From contig JACKIL010000001.1 in assembly GCA_020638525.1 (NCBI GenBank), forward strand, positions 372,001 through 436,000: DNA of 64,000 bases. Reading direction: 5' to 3'. This DNA comes from Caulobacterales bacterium (GTDB taxonomy: Bacteria > Pseudomonadota > Alphaproteobacteria > Caulobacterales > Parvularculaceae). The position numbers and the translations under genes are program-made. Shown here in pieces: positions 39,394 through 48,392 of this stretch; position 1 is the stretch's first letter; each line of letters begins with the position of its first letter. The notes below the pieces were generated by a model. The model was given only the letters and a program-made list of their open reading frames with translations. It did not search any database and was not told the origin of the DNA.

Positions 39394-41685
39394 TCAGACG
39401 ACAACCGAATGCGCGCCGTCCCAGTCTTTCGGCGCGCCGTTCTCAGCCATTTCGCGCAGGCGCTGCTCATAGATGTCGAAGAGCGCGATCTTGGCGCCGG
39501 GCGACTCTTTCGCCTTTAAGAGATAGACGCGCGCGGTTTCGACATCGCCTTCGCGATAGGCGGCGAGGAGTTTTCTGTGCGCTTCATCGAGCGCGCGATA
39601 GCTCTTCGACGATTTGATGAACGGATTGCCCACCAGCGCGAAGATGCTCGTCGGCTTGTCGGACTTGTTTGTCTTCAGGCGATCAAGTTCGAGGAAGGCG
39701 AAGTGGTGATGTGTCTTCCGGTAGACGGTCTCGTCGCAGATGATCGCGGGGCCGTAATACTCCGCCTGCCGGCGCAGGAAGGTCGCCATGTCGACTGCGG
39801 GGCCGACCGCCGAGTAACGGTTATTGCGGCCATGGCCCATCGGGCCGACAAAGCAATCGCCGGACGCAACGCCGATGGCGAGGTGAAGCTGCACGCCGCG
39901 AAGGCGGGGCGAGGCTTCAAGCTCGGCGTTCACCTTGTCCATGCTTTCGATGAGGCGCAGCGCGCCCGCGCAGGCGGCGTTGATATGATCGGCGTTTTCA
40001 AGCGGCGCGTTGAAATAGGCGAAGATCTTTCCGCCTTCGGCCTGATCGGCCGCGCCCCCGGCGTCGATGATCGCCTTGCGCAAGTCGATGCAGGCCGACG
40101 CGATGAGCTTCGTCACGTCGTCGGGCGTGTCGGCGAGCTTTTCGAGGTCTTCATCGACGAGGCGCAGTTCGCAGGCGAGCACGGAAAGCGGGCGATAGTC
40201 GCCGTCGAGAATTTCCGCGGCGCCTTCTTCGCGCAGTTTCTTCATCGTCGGTTCGGGAAGCGAGCCGTGGAACGAACCGCGCACGCTGTCGTCGCGCAGG
40301 ACGACGCCGAGCGAGCGCCCGCCCGCGACGGAGAAGGCGCCAAGAAAGAGCGCGAGCGACGCCGGCATCGGGTTGATGAGCAGATTGCCCGCCATGAACG
40401 CGCCGGCCGACGCGATGAGAAGCGCGAGCGAACAAAGCGCGGCGACGCCGATCGCTTTCCAGAAATCGAGACGCTGCGACCACATGATCGCCGCGGCGCC
40501 GAGCAGCATGACGGCGATCGCTTCGAGATAGCCGGCCCAGTTCGGACGGCTGACGCTCGCGCCGGACCAGATCTGCCGCGCGGCGAGCGCCTGCACCTGA
40601 ACGGGCGACATGACGCCTTGTGCGGTTTCGACGGCGCGGCCCTGGTCGATATCGAGGCCGATCAGCACGACCTGACCCGAAAGCTGTCCGTTGGTCGCCG
40701 CCTTGTCGAGGACGCGCCATGCGGGCGTCTGCGGCGCTGCCGTGTGGCGCGGCGGGTAGAGCCTCATCGCGCCATCCGTCGATAGCGTAATCTTGCGCGG
40801 GCCGACCTTGAGTTCGCCAACCGGCGCGCCGGCTGCGCTCACGCTCGACGTCGACGGCCAGGCGGTGACCGGCGCGTCATCGAAAGCAAGGCGCGCAGCG
40901 GCGAGCGCAACGGAAGGCGTTGGCGTTCCGCTTACTGACCAAAGCGGCGTCACCCGGCGCACGACGCCGTCGGCGTCAGCGGGAAGGGCGGCGACCGAAA
41001 TCTGTGCGGCGCCGGCGAGCGCCTTGTTGACGGGGAAACGCGCCTGCGCGCCCGGCAGAGCGAGAAACTCGCCCTGGCCGCCCTGCATGGTGAGCCATGA
41101 AGCGTTGCGCGCATCCGTGCGCTGGAGGAGTTCTGAGGCGCCCGGCGCCGCGGGGATTTCGCCAATGGCGACCGCGCCGGGAATTTTCCCCAGGGCTTCG
41201 GCCAGCGTTTCGTCTGTGCCCGGCAGGAGCGCGAGCTGGCGGGCGAGGCCCTCGTCGCGGGCGCCGGCGAGCCAGAAATCGCCGATCGTCGCAGGCGAGA
41301 GCGGATCGGGGGAATCGACCGGCTCGACGATGACGACGCCCTTCGCCCCGGCGGCGCGGGCTTTCGTGGCGATTTCCGCCAAAATCGTGCGCGGCCACGG
41401 CCACGGGCCGATCTTGTCGATGCTCTCCCGGTCGATGGAGACCACATGAAAAGGCGAGATGCCGCCTGAATTTGCGGGCCTAAGGCGCTGAAAATAGTCA
41501 AAAAACTTCTCGCGGCCTACAGCCGCGCCAGATGCGTCGCCCGGCAGCGCGCCAATGGCGATGATCGCCAGCGCGGCCGTCACGATCAGCAGCGGCAGCG
41601 CTTTCAACCACCGAAACTGAGAGGCGAACATATTCCTCGCTGCCAAGTCCTTACTCCCGCCGTCCCGAAAACCAGCCTCAAACAA
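39394..41685 (-). CDS. CHASE2-domain protein with degenerate class III nucleotide cyclase domain
   Basis: A 763-residue membrane receptor-like protein. Order: N-terminal transmembrane helix (LPLLIVTAALAIIAIGALPG), extracytoplasmic CHASE2 sensor (about 50-390, with VVSIDRESIDKIGPWPWPR and the conserved LIGLDIDQGR), three transmembrane helices (about 395-465), then a class III cyclase fold (about 500-670). The fold is recognisable from GVASGDCFVGPMG and NRYSAVGPAVDMA, but catalytic residues are lost: first metal Asp to Glu506, second metal Asp to Gly552, transition-state Asn to Asp632, Arg to Phe636. Making cAMP or cGMP is therefore unlikely; a binding or scaffold role is possible. Divergent from the mla operon. 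Confidence 0.85.
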   Translation of the reverse strand: MFEAGFRDGGSKDLAARNMFASQFRWLKALPLLIVTAALAIIAIGALPGDASGAAVGREKFFDYFQRLRPANSGGISPFHVVSIDRESIDKIGPWPWPRTILAEIATKARAAGAKGVVIVEPVDSPDPLSPATIGDFWLAGARDEGLARQLALLPGTDETLAEALGKIPGAVAIGEIPAAPGASELLQRTDARNASWLTMQGGQGEFLALPGAQARFPVNKALAGAAQISVAALPADADGVVRRVTPLWSVSGTPTPSVALAAARLAFDDAPVTAWPSTSSVSAAGAPVGELKVGPRKITLSTDGAMRLYPPRHTAAPQTPAWRVLDKAATNGQLSGQVVLIGLDIDQGRAVETAQGVMSPVQVQALAARQIWSGASVSRPNWAGYLEAIAVMLLGAAAIMWSQRLDFWKAIGVAALCSLALLIASAGAFMAGNLLINPMPASLALFLGAFSVAGGRSLGVVLRDDSVRGSFHGSLPEPTMKKLREEGAAEILDGDYRPLSVLACELRLVDEDLEKLADTPDDVTKLIASACIDLRKAIIDAGGAADQAEGGKIFAYFNAPLENADHINAACAGALRLIESMDKVNAELEASPRLRGVQLHLAIGVASGDCFVGPMGHGRNNRYSAVGPAVDMATFLRRQAEYYGPAIICDETVYRKTHHHFAFLELDRLKTNKSDKPTSIFALVGNPFIKSSKSYRALDEAHRKLLAAYREGDVETARVYLLKAKESPGAKIALFDIYEQRLREMAENGAPKDWDGAHSVVV

Positions 41686-41804
41686 CGCCTCGCCCAGCCG
41701 GCGCGCCTTCGCAAGCCCTTCAGGATGAATTTAATATCCTGAGATACACCATACTAATGCAAGCCGCGCGCCGTGCGGGTTTCGAAGGTGAAGAAAGAGT
41801 TAAG

Positions 41805-42941
41805 ATGCAGGCTGCGGCCGCCAAATTCGAAGTCGGACTTGAAGGCGGCATGCTCAAGCTGATCGCCCGCGGCGACTGGCGCGCCCGCAACATCGGCCTC
41901 ATCGATACTGCGCTCCGCGACTTCGAAGATGATTCGACCGGTCGCGATATTATCATCGATGTCAAAGCGGTCGATAAGCTCGACACCACCGGCGCGATGG
42001 TTTTGCAGCGCGTGCTGCATTCATCGGCTGGCCGGTCGGACAAATCCCGCATCGTCGGGGCGAGCCCCATCCATGACGCCCTTCTGAAGCAGGTCGAAGC
42101 GCATCTTGCGCCGTGCTCGGTCGCGCCGACGCGGATGAACGCCTTCATCCTGATGCTGGAACGCCTCGGGCAGGGCGTCATCAACGCTTACTTCGCCTCG
42201 CTTCAGATTTTGAGTTTCGTCGGGCTGACATTGACGACGGCGAGCCGGGCGCTGATCAACCCGTCGCGCATGCGCTTCACCTCCATCTTCGCGCATATGG
42301 AGGAGGCGGGCCTGAACGCCGTGCCGATCATCGGCCTCATGTCGTTCCTCATCGGCGCGGTCATCGCCTTCATGGGCGCGAAAATTCTGCGCCAGTTCGG
42401 CGCGGAGGTTTTCGTTGTCGAGATGGTGGCGATCGGCGTGCTGCGCGAGCTTGGCGTGCTGCTAGCCGCCATCCTCATCGCCGGCCGGTCGGGCAGCGCT
42501 TTCACGGCGCAGATCGGTTCGATGAAGCTGCGCGAAGAGATCGACGCGATGCGCGTTCTCGGCCTCGACCCGATCGAGGTTCTCGTGCTGCCGCGCGCGA
42601 TCGCGCTGGTGCTTATGATGCCCGTGCTCGCCTTCATCAGCGCGATGATCGGCCTTGTCGGCGGCGGGCTCGTCGCCTGGCAGTCGATGGATATCTCGCC
42701 GGCGCTCTTCCTGACGCGCATGCAGGAATCGATCGCCATGTCGAACTTCTGGGTCGGCCTCATCAAGGCGCCGTTCTTTGCTTTCGCGGTTGCAATCGTC
42801 GGCTGCTATCAGGGCATGGAAGTCGAAGGCAGCGCGGAATCGCTCGGCCTAAGGACGACCTTGTCGGTCGTGCAGTCGCTCTTCCTCGTCATCGTGCTCG
42901 ATGCGTTCTTCGCCATGTTCTTCCTGGAGATCGACTTCTGA
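41805..42941 (+). CDS. mlaE: MlaE-type lipid ABC permease with N-terminal STAS domain
   Basis: Inner-membrane permease of an MCE phospholipid transport system. The first 105 residues or so form a STAS (MlaB-like) domain (FEVGLEGGMLKLIARGDW ... AVDKLDTTGAMVLQRVL); the rest is the MlaE family with GLMSFLIGAVIAFMGAKILRQFG, ELGVLLAAILIAGRSGSAF and EEIDAMRVLGLDP. STAS-MlaE fusion replaces a separate MlaB. ATG 41805 after GAAAGAG is chosen; ATG 41757 would add 16 residues. Its TGA overlaps the mlaF ATG. Divergent from the CHASE2 gene. Confidence 0.93.
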   Translation: MQAAAAKFEVGLEGGMLKLIARGDWRARNIGLIDTALRDFEDDSTGRDIIIDVKAVDKLDTTGAMVLQRVLHSSAGRSDKSRIVGASPIHDALLKQVEAHLAPCSVAPTRMNAFILMLERLGQGVINAYFASLQILSFVGLTLTTASRALINPSRMRFTSIFAHMEEAGLNAVPIIGLMSFLIGAVIAFMGAKILRQFGAEVFVVEMVAIGVLRELGVLLAAILIAGRSGSAFTAQIGSMKLREEIDAMRVLGLDPIEVLVLPRAIALVLMMPVLAFISAMIGLVGGGLVAWQSMDISPALFLTRMQESIAMSNFWVGLIKAPFFAFAVAIVGCYQGMEVEGSAESLGLRTTLSVVQSLFLVIVLDAFFAMFFLEIDF

Positions 42942-43756
42942 TGGCGGCGAACGGGGCGACGAAAAACATCATCGAAGTACGCGGACTGAAGACGCAGTTC
43001 GGCGATTTCGTCGTGCATGAAAATCTCGACCTCGACGTGCATGAAGGCGAAATCCTCGGCGTCGTCGGCGGATCGGGCACGGGTAAATCCGTGCTCATGC
43101 GCTCGATCATCGGCTTGAAGCCGCCGAGCGCCGGAAAGATCACAGTCTTCGGCGAAGAGTTCTATGAGGCGAGCGAGAGGGAGCAACGCGAGATCGAGCA
43201 ACGCTGGGGCGTTCTCTTTCAGGGCGGCGCGCTCTTCTCCTCGCTGACTGTCGCGCAGAACATCATGGCGCCGATCAACGAGCACCTGCATCTGCCGGAA
43301 GCGCTCGCGCGCGACATCGCCGCGCTCAAGATCTCGATGTCAGGTCTGCCGCCGGAAGCGGGCTCGAAATACCCTTCAGAGCTTTCGGGCGGGATGAGCA
43401 AGCGCGCGGGCCTTGCGCGCGCCCTCGCGCTCGACCCCGAGCTTCTCTTTCTGGACGAGCCGACGGCGGGTCTCGACCCCATCGGCGCGACCAAATTCGA
43501 CGATTTGATCGTAAGTCTCAAGAAATCCTTAGGGTTAACCGTGTTTATGGTTACCCATGATCTTGATACGCTGCACTCGACCTGCGACCGCGTCGCCGTG
43601 CTTGCAGAAAAGCGAGTCATCGCTTGCGGCACGATCGAAGAGGTGCGCCGGACGGGGCATCCGTGGATTGAAGAGTATTTCGGCGGCCCGCGCGGACGGG
43701 CTGCGCTCGGCGAAAGGCCGGCGCCGAAAACGAGCGCGCGTGGGGAGGCGCTCTGA
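42941..43756 (+). CDS. mlaF: MlaF-type ABC ATPase
   Basis: Nucleotide-binding subunit of the MCE lipid transporter. The 271-residue protein has Walker A GGSGTGKSVLMRSI, a Q-loop FQGGALFSSLTV, the signature LSGGMSKRAGLARAL (the LSGGM form typical of MlaF), Walker B LLFLDEPTAGLDP and the switch His in VTHDLDTL. Overlaps the mlaE stop as TGATG, so the two are translationally coupled; mlaD follows after 4 bases. Confidence 0.96.
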   Translation: MAANGATKNIIEVRGLKTQFGDFVVHENLDLDVHEGEILGVVGGSGTGKSVLMRSIIGLKPPSAGKITVFGEEFYEASEREQREIEQRWGVLFQGGALFSSLTVAQNIMAPINEHLHLPEALARDIAALKISMSGLPPEAGSKYPSELSGGMSKRAGLARALALDPELLFLDEPTAGLDPIGATKFDDLIVSLKKSLGLTVFMVTHDLDTLHSTCDRVAVLAEKRVIACGTIEEVRRTGHPWIEEYFGGPRGRAALGERPAPKTSARGEAL

Positions 43757-43760
43757 GTAA

Positions 43761-44681
43761 ATGGAAACGCGGGCGCATTATGTTCTTGTTGGCGCTTTCG
43801 TGCTCTGCGCGATCGCCTTCGCGTTTCTGTTCATCCTCTGGCTCGGACAGACGCAGCGCGAATTCGACGAGTATGACGTCATCTTCACCGAGCGCGTGTC
43901 GGGCCTTTCGAACGGCGCGGCGGTGCGTTTCAACGGCATTCAAAAGGGCGAAGTCGCGCAGCTCCGGATTGATCCGGACGATCCTTCGATCGTCATCGCG
44001 CGGGTGCGCGTCGAACGCGACACGCCGGTCAAGACCGACACCAAGGCGGAACTTGAGCTTGTGGGCTTTACGGGGCTCGCCGTCATTCAGTTCGTAGGCG
44101 GAAGCAAGGATGCGCCGCTCCTGAAAGAGATGACGCGCGGCGTGCCGCGCATCAAGGCGGACGCTTCAGGCTTTGCGGCCTTCCTTGAAGGCAGCGGCGA
44201 CATTGTCGAGGCTGCGAACCGGATGCTCTCGCCTGCGAACACGGAAGCCGTCGCGCACATCCTCGCGAATATCGACGAGATCACGACTGTCTTCGCCGAG
44301 CAGCATGAGAACCTTGCGCTGACGATTGAAAATTCCGCGCAGATCACGTCCGATCTCGCAGCGGCCTCCGCCCAGCTCAACGAGCTCACGGAGAACCTTG
44401 CAAAGCTCACGGCGGAAGATGCGCCGGAAGTGCTCGCTGAAGCGCGCGACATGCTCGCCTCGGCGCGCGCGCTCATCAACGACGTCGACTCGATCGTCGA
44501 CGACAGCCGCGAACCGATCGCCGTCTTCACCGAGCAGGGCCTTGCGCAAGTCGGGCCGGCCGTCGTCGAAGCGCGCCGCCTCATGCGCACGCTCGACCAG
44601 ATCCTTCGTGAAATCGACCGCGATCCGCGCGGCTATCTCTTCGGCGAGTCGACGCCGGAATATGAGGCGGGGAAACAATGA
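43761..44681 (+). CDS. mlaD: MlaD-like MCE-domain protein
   Basis: Substrate-binding ring subunit of the lipid transporter. The 306-residue protein has one N-terminal transmembrane helix (YVLVGAFVLCAIAFAFLFILWLG), a single MCE domain (GLSNGAAVRFNGIQKGEVAQLRI ... LVGFTGLAVIQFVGG) and a long helical C-terminal region (about 150-290) with heptad-like pattern that may span the periplasm. Overlaps the next gene by 4 bases. A shorter paralogue lies at 58273. Confidence 0.93.
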   Translation: METRAHYVLVGAFVLCAIAFAFLFILWLGQTQREFDEYDVIFTERVSGLSNGAAVRFNGIQKGEVAQLRIDPDDPSIVIARVRVERDTPVKTDTKAELELVGFTGLAVIQFVGGSKDAPLLKEMTRGVPRIKADASGFAAFLEGSGDIVEAANRMLSPANTEAVAHILANIDEITTVFAEQHENLALTIENSAQITSDLAAASAQLNELTENLAKLTAEDAPEVLAEARDMLASARALINDVDSIVDDSREPIAVFTEQGLAQVGPAVVEARRLMRTLDQILREIDRDPRGYLFGESTPEYEAGKQ

Positions 44682-45301
44682 CGATGAATTCTTCGCGCAT
44701 CGCGCTTGCAATCGCCGCCGCCGGTCTTCTTTCCGCGTGCGTTTCGGTGCTGCCGAAAGCGCCGCCCGCTGCCGCGCGGTATCTTCTTTCGCCGGTCGAC
44801 TTTTCGGCCGAAGAGGGCCCGAAAGTCTCCTGGTCGCTCGCCGTCGATGATCCGCAATCGACGCGCGTTTACGACACGACCAAGATCGCGCTCGTGCGCG
44901 CGCCGGGCAGGGTCGAATATTACGCGACGGGCGAATGGGCCGACCGCGGGCCGCGCCTCGTCGAAGCGGCGATCATCCGCAGCTTCGAGAACAGCGGCCG
45001 CATTCTCGGCGTCGGCGACCGCGCGACCATGGCGCTCAGCGATTTCGTTCTTGAGACGGACATTCGCACGCTCCACGCGACTTATGAAAACGGCGCGCCG
45101 AACGCGACCATCGAAATCTTCGCGCGCCTGACCAATGGGCGCGGCAAGATCTATGCGGCGAAACTCTTCAAGCATGCCGAGCCGGCGAGCGGCGATACGG
45201 AGCCAGATGTCGTCAAGGCGTTTGACGGGGCGATGACCGAGACGTTGCGCGAATTGGTCGAGTGGACCTTCGCGGAGGCGTCTGCGCGGAAATCGCAATA
45301 G
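44678..45301 (+). CDS. ABC-transport auxiliary lipoprotein (PqiC/ABC_trans_aux family)
   Basis: A 207-residue lipoprotein expected at the outer membrane as the receiving partner of an MCE transport system. Signal peptide with lipobox LLSAC (Cys-21) is followed by the family pattern RYLLSPVDF, VYDTTKIALVRAPGRVEYYATGEWADRGPRLVE and SDFVLETDIRTLHATYENG. Fourth and last gene of the mlaE-mlaF-mlaD operon; together they make a trans-envelope lipid pathway resembling Pqi/Let-type systems more than classical Mla, since no MlaC or MlaA is present here. Confidence 0.88.
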   Translation: MTMNSSRIALAIAAAGLLSACVSVLPKAPPAAARYLLSPVDFSAEEGPKVSWSLAVDDPQSTRVYDTTKIALVRAPGRVEYYATGEWADRGPRLVEAAIIRSFENSGRILGVGDRATMALSDFVLETDIRTLHATYENGAPNATIEIFARLTNGRGKIYAAKLFKHAEPASGDTEPDVVKAFDGAMTETLRELVEWTFAEASARKSQ

Positions 45302-45389
45302 ATACGCCGGACCGTCCGGCGGTCTATCTGGCGCGCCCCATCCGGCTTCCGCTCAATCCCAAAGTTTCTTCGCAGACGATTCCTTCGGC

Positions 45390-45519
45390 GTCACCCTGAA
45401 CAAGCCGCGCATTAGCGCGGCGCAGATTCAGGATCCAGGAGCCCCATGCTCTGCGCCCGTGGCCCCTGGGTCCCGTGTCTGCATTGCATCACTTCGTGCT
45501 GCAACGCGCACGGGATGAC
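45390..45519. repeat. Palindromic intergenic repeat (GTCACCCTGAA...CGGGATGAC)
   Basis: Bounded by GTCACCCTGAA and CACGGGATGAC, with inner hairpins around CCGCGCATTAGCGCGG and CAGGAGCC...GGCCCCTGG. It fills most of the gap between the mla operon and the convergent coiled-coil gene. Same GTCA..TGAC style as the elements at 13419 and 52768, but divergent in the middle. Confidence 0.75.
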
Positions 45520-45557
45520 GCAGCCGAAGCTGCGATCCGAATGAAACGTCCGCCGCT

Positions 45558-48170
45558 CTAGGCGAAATAGCCGACCGTCGCGCCGATCAGGAGATAGACG
45601 CGGCCGAGCGGCGAGGAGAGATACTCCTCAAGATCCTCATCCGCCGTTTCCGACGTCGTCGCGTCTTCGAGCAGACGTTCAAAGCCCTGCAGGAATCCGT
45701 GAATATCGCGCTCGAACAGCTTGTCGCGACCTGACTCGACGCGAATGCGCCGCTTCACATCCGTTTCGTTGAGACGCAGGAGGCGGTTCGCAAAGACGTT
45801 GCGGTCGCCGCGCTCGAAACGCTCGCGCAGGGAAACCGGCGGCTCGCCATAAAGGCGCGTTTCAAGATTGAACGTGAAGTTCTGAAGCTCGCTGATGATC
45901 TTGATCGCATCCGCAGCGCCGTCGGGACCCGGCTCGGGCTTCGTCGCTGACGCGGCCGCAAGATCGAGCGGTTCGGCGTCGTCTGTCGCGTCAAGGATTT
46001 CGCGCCACGTCACCTTGTGCTTGTCGCGGCGCGACGGCTTGGCGGATTTCTTGTCGCCATCGGTCAAGTCGAGCGTCTGCTCTTCGCGTGCTGCAGGTTT
46101 TCGGCGCTGCGCGATATCCTCTGCCATCTCATCAAGGCGTTGGCGCGAAGGCTTTGCTTCCGTGACATCTTTTTGTGCAGCCTCGCCGAGATCGAGAACG
46201 CCGCCTTGCGTGTCTTGCGCGGCCATGCGCTCTGCTTCGGCCTTCTGGGCGAGTTCCTGCTGCCTCGCGGCTTCCGCCTCGGCGGCGGCTGTCGCTTCCG
46301 CTTCGGCTTTTTGCTGCGTGGCTCTCAGCTCAGCGGTTTTTTTTTCTTCCTCGGCCTTCTGCTCGGCCGCAAGGCGCGCCGCCGACACCTTTTCAGCTTC
46401 CTCGCGCTCGCGGGCGATGCGCTGGGCCTCGGCGAGGCGTGCGCTCGCTTCCTGTTCGCGGATCTGCGCTTCGGCGAGCTTGCTGAGACGTTCGGTCTGC
46501 GTCGCGATCGCGTCGGCGAGGCGGTCGGCGCGTTTGCGCTGTTCCTCGATCAGGCTCTCAAGGCGATGGTTCTCTGCTTCGAGCGCGGTGCGCGCCTCGG
46601 CGAGGGCCTTGTTGCGCTCGTCGATTTTCTGCGCGGACTCTTCAGCGCGCGCGAGCGCGGCTTCGGCGTGCTTTTGCGCTTCGGCGCTCGCCTTGGCGAC
46701 GTCGCCGGAGGCCTTCGCCGCAAGCTCCGCTGATTTCTGAGCGCTCTCGCTGAGCTTGTTCGCAGCGCTCGCAGCGTTCTCCGTGTCCTTCGAAATTCGC
46801 GCGACGAGATCGTCGGTCGACTTCTTGACGTCGCCGAGAATTTTGCTTGCGGTTTCAGAGACGCGCTTGGCTTCGCGTTCCGCCGCTTCATAAGCGGCGC
46901 GCGAGGCGCGCTCAGCTTCGCGCGAGGCGGCTTCGACGGCGGTGTCAGCGGCTTTCTTCGCTTCCTCGCTCGCCTTCGCAGCCGAGGCGCCGACATTGGC
47001 GATGTTGCGCGAAGTCGCTTCGATCGCTTCCTCGGCGGCTTTCCTTGCTTCTTCCGCGGCGCGCGCTGCGGCGGCGCCGACATTGGCGGCGTTCCGCGCG
47101 GCGGATTCGGCGGCTGCTTCCGATGCTTTCGTCGCGCGTTCGGTCGCCGCGCGCGTTTCCGCGGCGGTGTTGTCGATCGCCTGAACGTTCGTGCGCATGG
47201 AATCGTCAGCGGCGTAGAGCGCTTCGCTCAGCGCGTTGAAACTGACGAGCGCCTGTTGCGCGGCGTTCTCAAGGCGCGACAGGCGCTCTTCGAGAAGCGT
47301 TTGCGCGCGGTCCGTAAAGTCGTCAGCCGAGTGAAGCGACTCGATGCTCGCCTGCGCTTTTTCGGCGATGGCGGTCGCGAAGGCGTCGGCTTGCTGGTTG
47401 AGGTTTTCGGTAAGGTCGATCAGCCGCGCGCGCTCGTCGGCGATGCGGGTGACGGCGCCGCTCGTGCGCGCCTCAATGGAGACGCCCGCTGTCTCGATCA
47501 CTTCGACATGCTGGCGGATCATCGCCTCGACTGTCGCGAGACGGGTGAGGGCGTCGTCGAGGCCGGCGTTCATCGCATCCATCTGTTCACGGACGACGAT
47601 GCCGACGCTTTCAACGTTTCTGCGCGCGCTGTCATCCGGGTGCATGAACTGGCGCGCGGCGCTCGCAATGGTCTCGGCCGCGTCCATCATCGCCATCTGG
47701 CGCGACATGATATAGCCGATGAGCACCATCAGGATCGGCACGAGCGTCGCAAGCATGAACGCTTCGATGGGCAGTCCGTCGAACGGCGAGTAGCCGTCGA
47801 GCCCGCCATTCAGTTCGCGATAGGCGAGCATCTTGCCGAGCGGCCAGCCGATGACGACCGAGCTGAAGAAGAGAATGGCGGCCAGGCGCGTCGCCTGAAC
47901 CATCTGCCTGCCCCATGCCGACCAGCGCGGACGCTGACGGCGCGCGCGCGGGCGCTCCTGCGCGACGATCGGGCCGGCGGCGGGCGCGGGATCTTCACGC
48001 CACGGCATGCTGTCGGCGGCCGCTTCGGCGGCTTCGACGATGCTCGAGAACTTCAAACGTCCGCCATTCTCGCCTTGCGACGAAGAGGCTGGATCATTGC
48101 CGGGAGTTTTTTCCATGCGCTCGTATTCCGCGAATTTTTCCCGCATAGCTGATTTTGCGCGCTGCGCCAA
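45558..48170 (-). CDS. Large membrane-anchored coiled-coil protein, TipN-like candidate
   Basis: An 870-residue protein. A basic, unstructured N-terminal 90 residues precede two transmembrane helices (about 93-115 and 135-157); then a very long Ala/Glu/Lys/Arg-rich coiled coil (about 200-680), a charged disordered stretch, and a globular C-terminal domain (about 745-870, with ELQNFTFNLETRLYGEPP and SPLGRVYLLIGATVGYF). Two N-terminal helices plus a long coiled coil at near 890 residues is the layout of the Caulobacter polarity factor TipN. That identification rests on architecture and class, not on a proven match; it could be another coiled-coil envelope protein. Frame and start are clear. Confidence 0.7.
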   Translation of the reverse strand: MAQRAKSAMREKFAEYERMEKTPGNDPASSSQGENGGRLKFSSIVEAAEAAADSMPWREDPAPAAGPIVAQERPRARRQRPRWSAWGRQMVQATRLAAILFFSSVVIGWPLGKMLAYRELNGGLDGYSPFDGLPIEAFMLATLVPILMVLIGYIMSRQMAMMDAAETIASAARQFMHPDDSARRNVESVGIVVREQMDAMNAGLDDALTRLATVEAMIRQHVEVIETAGVSIEARTSGAVTRIADERARLIDLTENLNQQADAFATAIAEKAQASIESLHSADDFTDRAQTLLEERLSRLENAAQQALVSFNALSEALYAADDSMRTNVQAIDNTAAETRAATERATKASEAAAESAARNAANVGAAAARAAEEARKAAEEAIEATSRNIANVGASAAKASEEAKKAADTAVEAASREAERASRAAYEAAEREAKRVSETASKILGDVKKSTDDLVARISKDTENAASAANKLSESAQKSAELAAKASGDVAKASAEAQKHAEAALARAEESAQKIDERNKALAEARTALEAENHRLESLIEEQRKRADRLADAIATQTERLSKLAEAQIREQEASARLAEAQRIAREREEAEKVSAARLAAEQKAEEEKKTAELRATQQKAEAEATAAAEAEAARQQELAQKAEAERMAAQDTQGGVLDLGEAAQKDVTEAKPSRQRLDEMAEDIAQRRKPAAREEQTLDLTDGDKKSAKPSRRDKHKVTWREILDATDDAEPLDLAAASATKPEPGPDGAADAIKIISELQNFTFNLETRLYGEPPVSLRERFERGDRNVFANRLLRLNETDVKRRIRVESGRDKLFERDIHGFLQGFERLLEDATTSETADEDLEEYLSSPLGRVYLLIGATVGYFA

Positions 48171-48271
48171 ATATTTGGCGGCGCCCCGCGACTGATCGCC
48201 GGAACCGGCGCGGGGCCAGGAACGGCGTCAGGCGGATGCGATCAGTATGGCAGGCCGGCTTCCCGCCGGAT

Positions 48272-48335
48272 GGTTGGCTCCCCTTCGGCGCAACGCCCGG
48301 ATCAGGTCCGGCGGCAGGCGCCCCCTAATCCGAAG
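48272..48335 (-). promoter_or_regulatory. TPP-riboswitch-like 3' half, possibly degenerate
   Basis: On the minus strand, upstream of the coiled-coil gene, the sequence GGGGGCGCC is followed by GGACCTGATCCGG and GCGCCGAAGGGGAGCC, resembling the conserved ACCTGATC...CCGGCGAAGGGA part of the thiamine-diphosphate aptamer. The CTGAGA loop and the P3 helix are missing. CTTCGG/CCGAAG arms close the element. It may be an eroded riboswitch or chance. Confidence 0.25.
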
Positions 48336-48392
48336 ATAATACGCCACTCACTTGAATTCATTGAAGAAAGCCTTCTCTGGCGAGATCGCTTC

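Noticed and set aside
43531..43556. Inverted repeat GGGTTAACC...GGTTACCC
   Set aside because: It lies inside the mlaF coding region over conserved residues just before the VTHD switch motif, so it is explained by the protein sequence.
48272..48335. Plus-strand similarity to the SRP RNA (4.5S) tip: TCAGGTCCGG after GCAACGC
   Set aside because: The GGAA tetraloop and the AGCAG side of the symmetric loop are not present (GGCGGCAGG instead), the closing stem does not form, and no dnaX neighbour exists.
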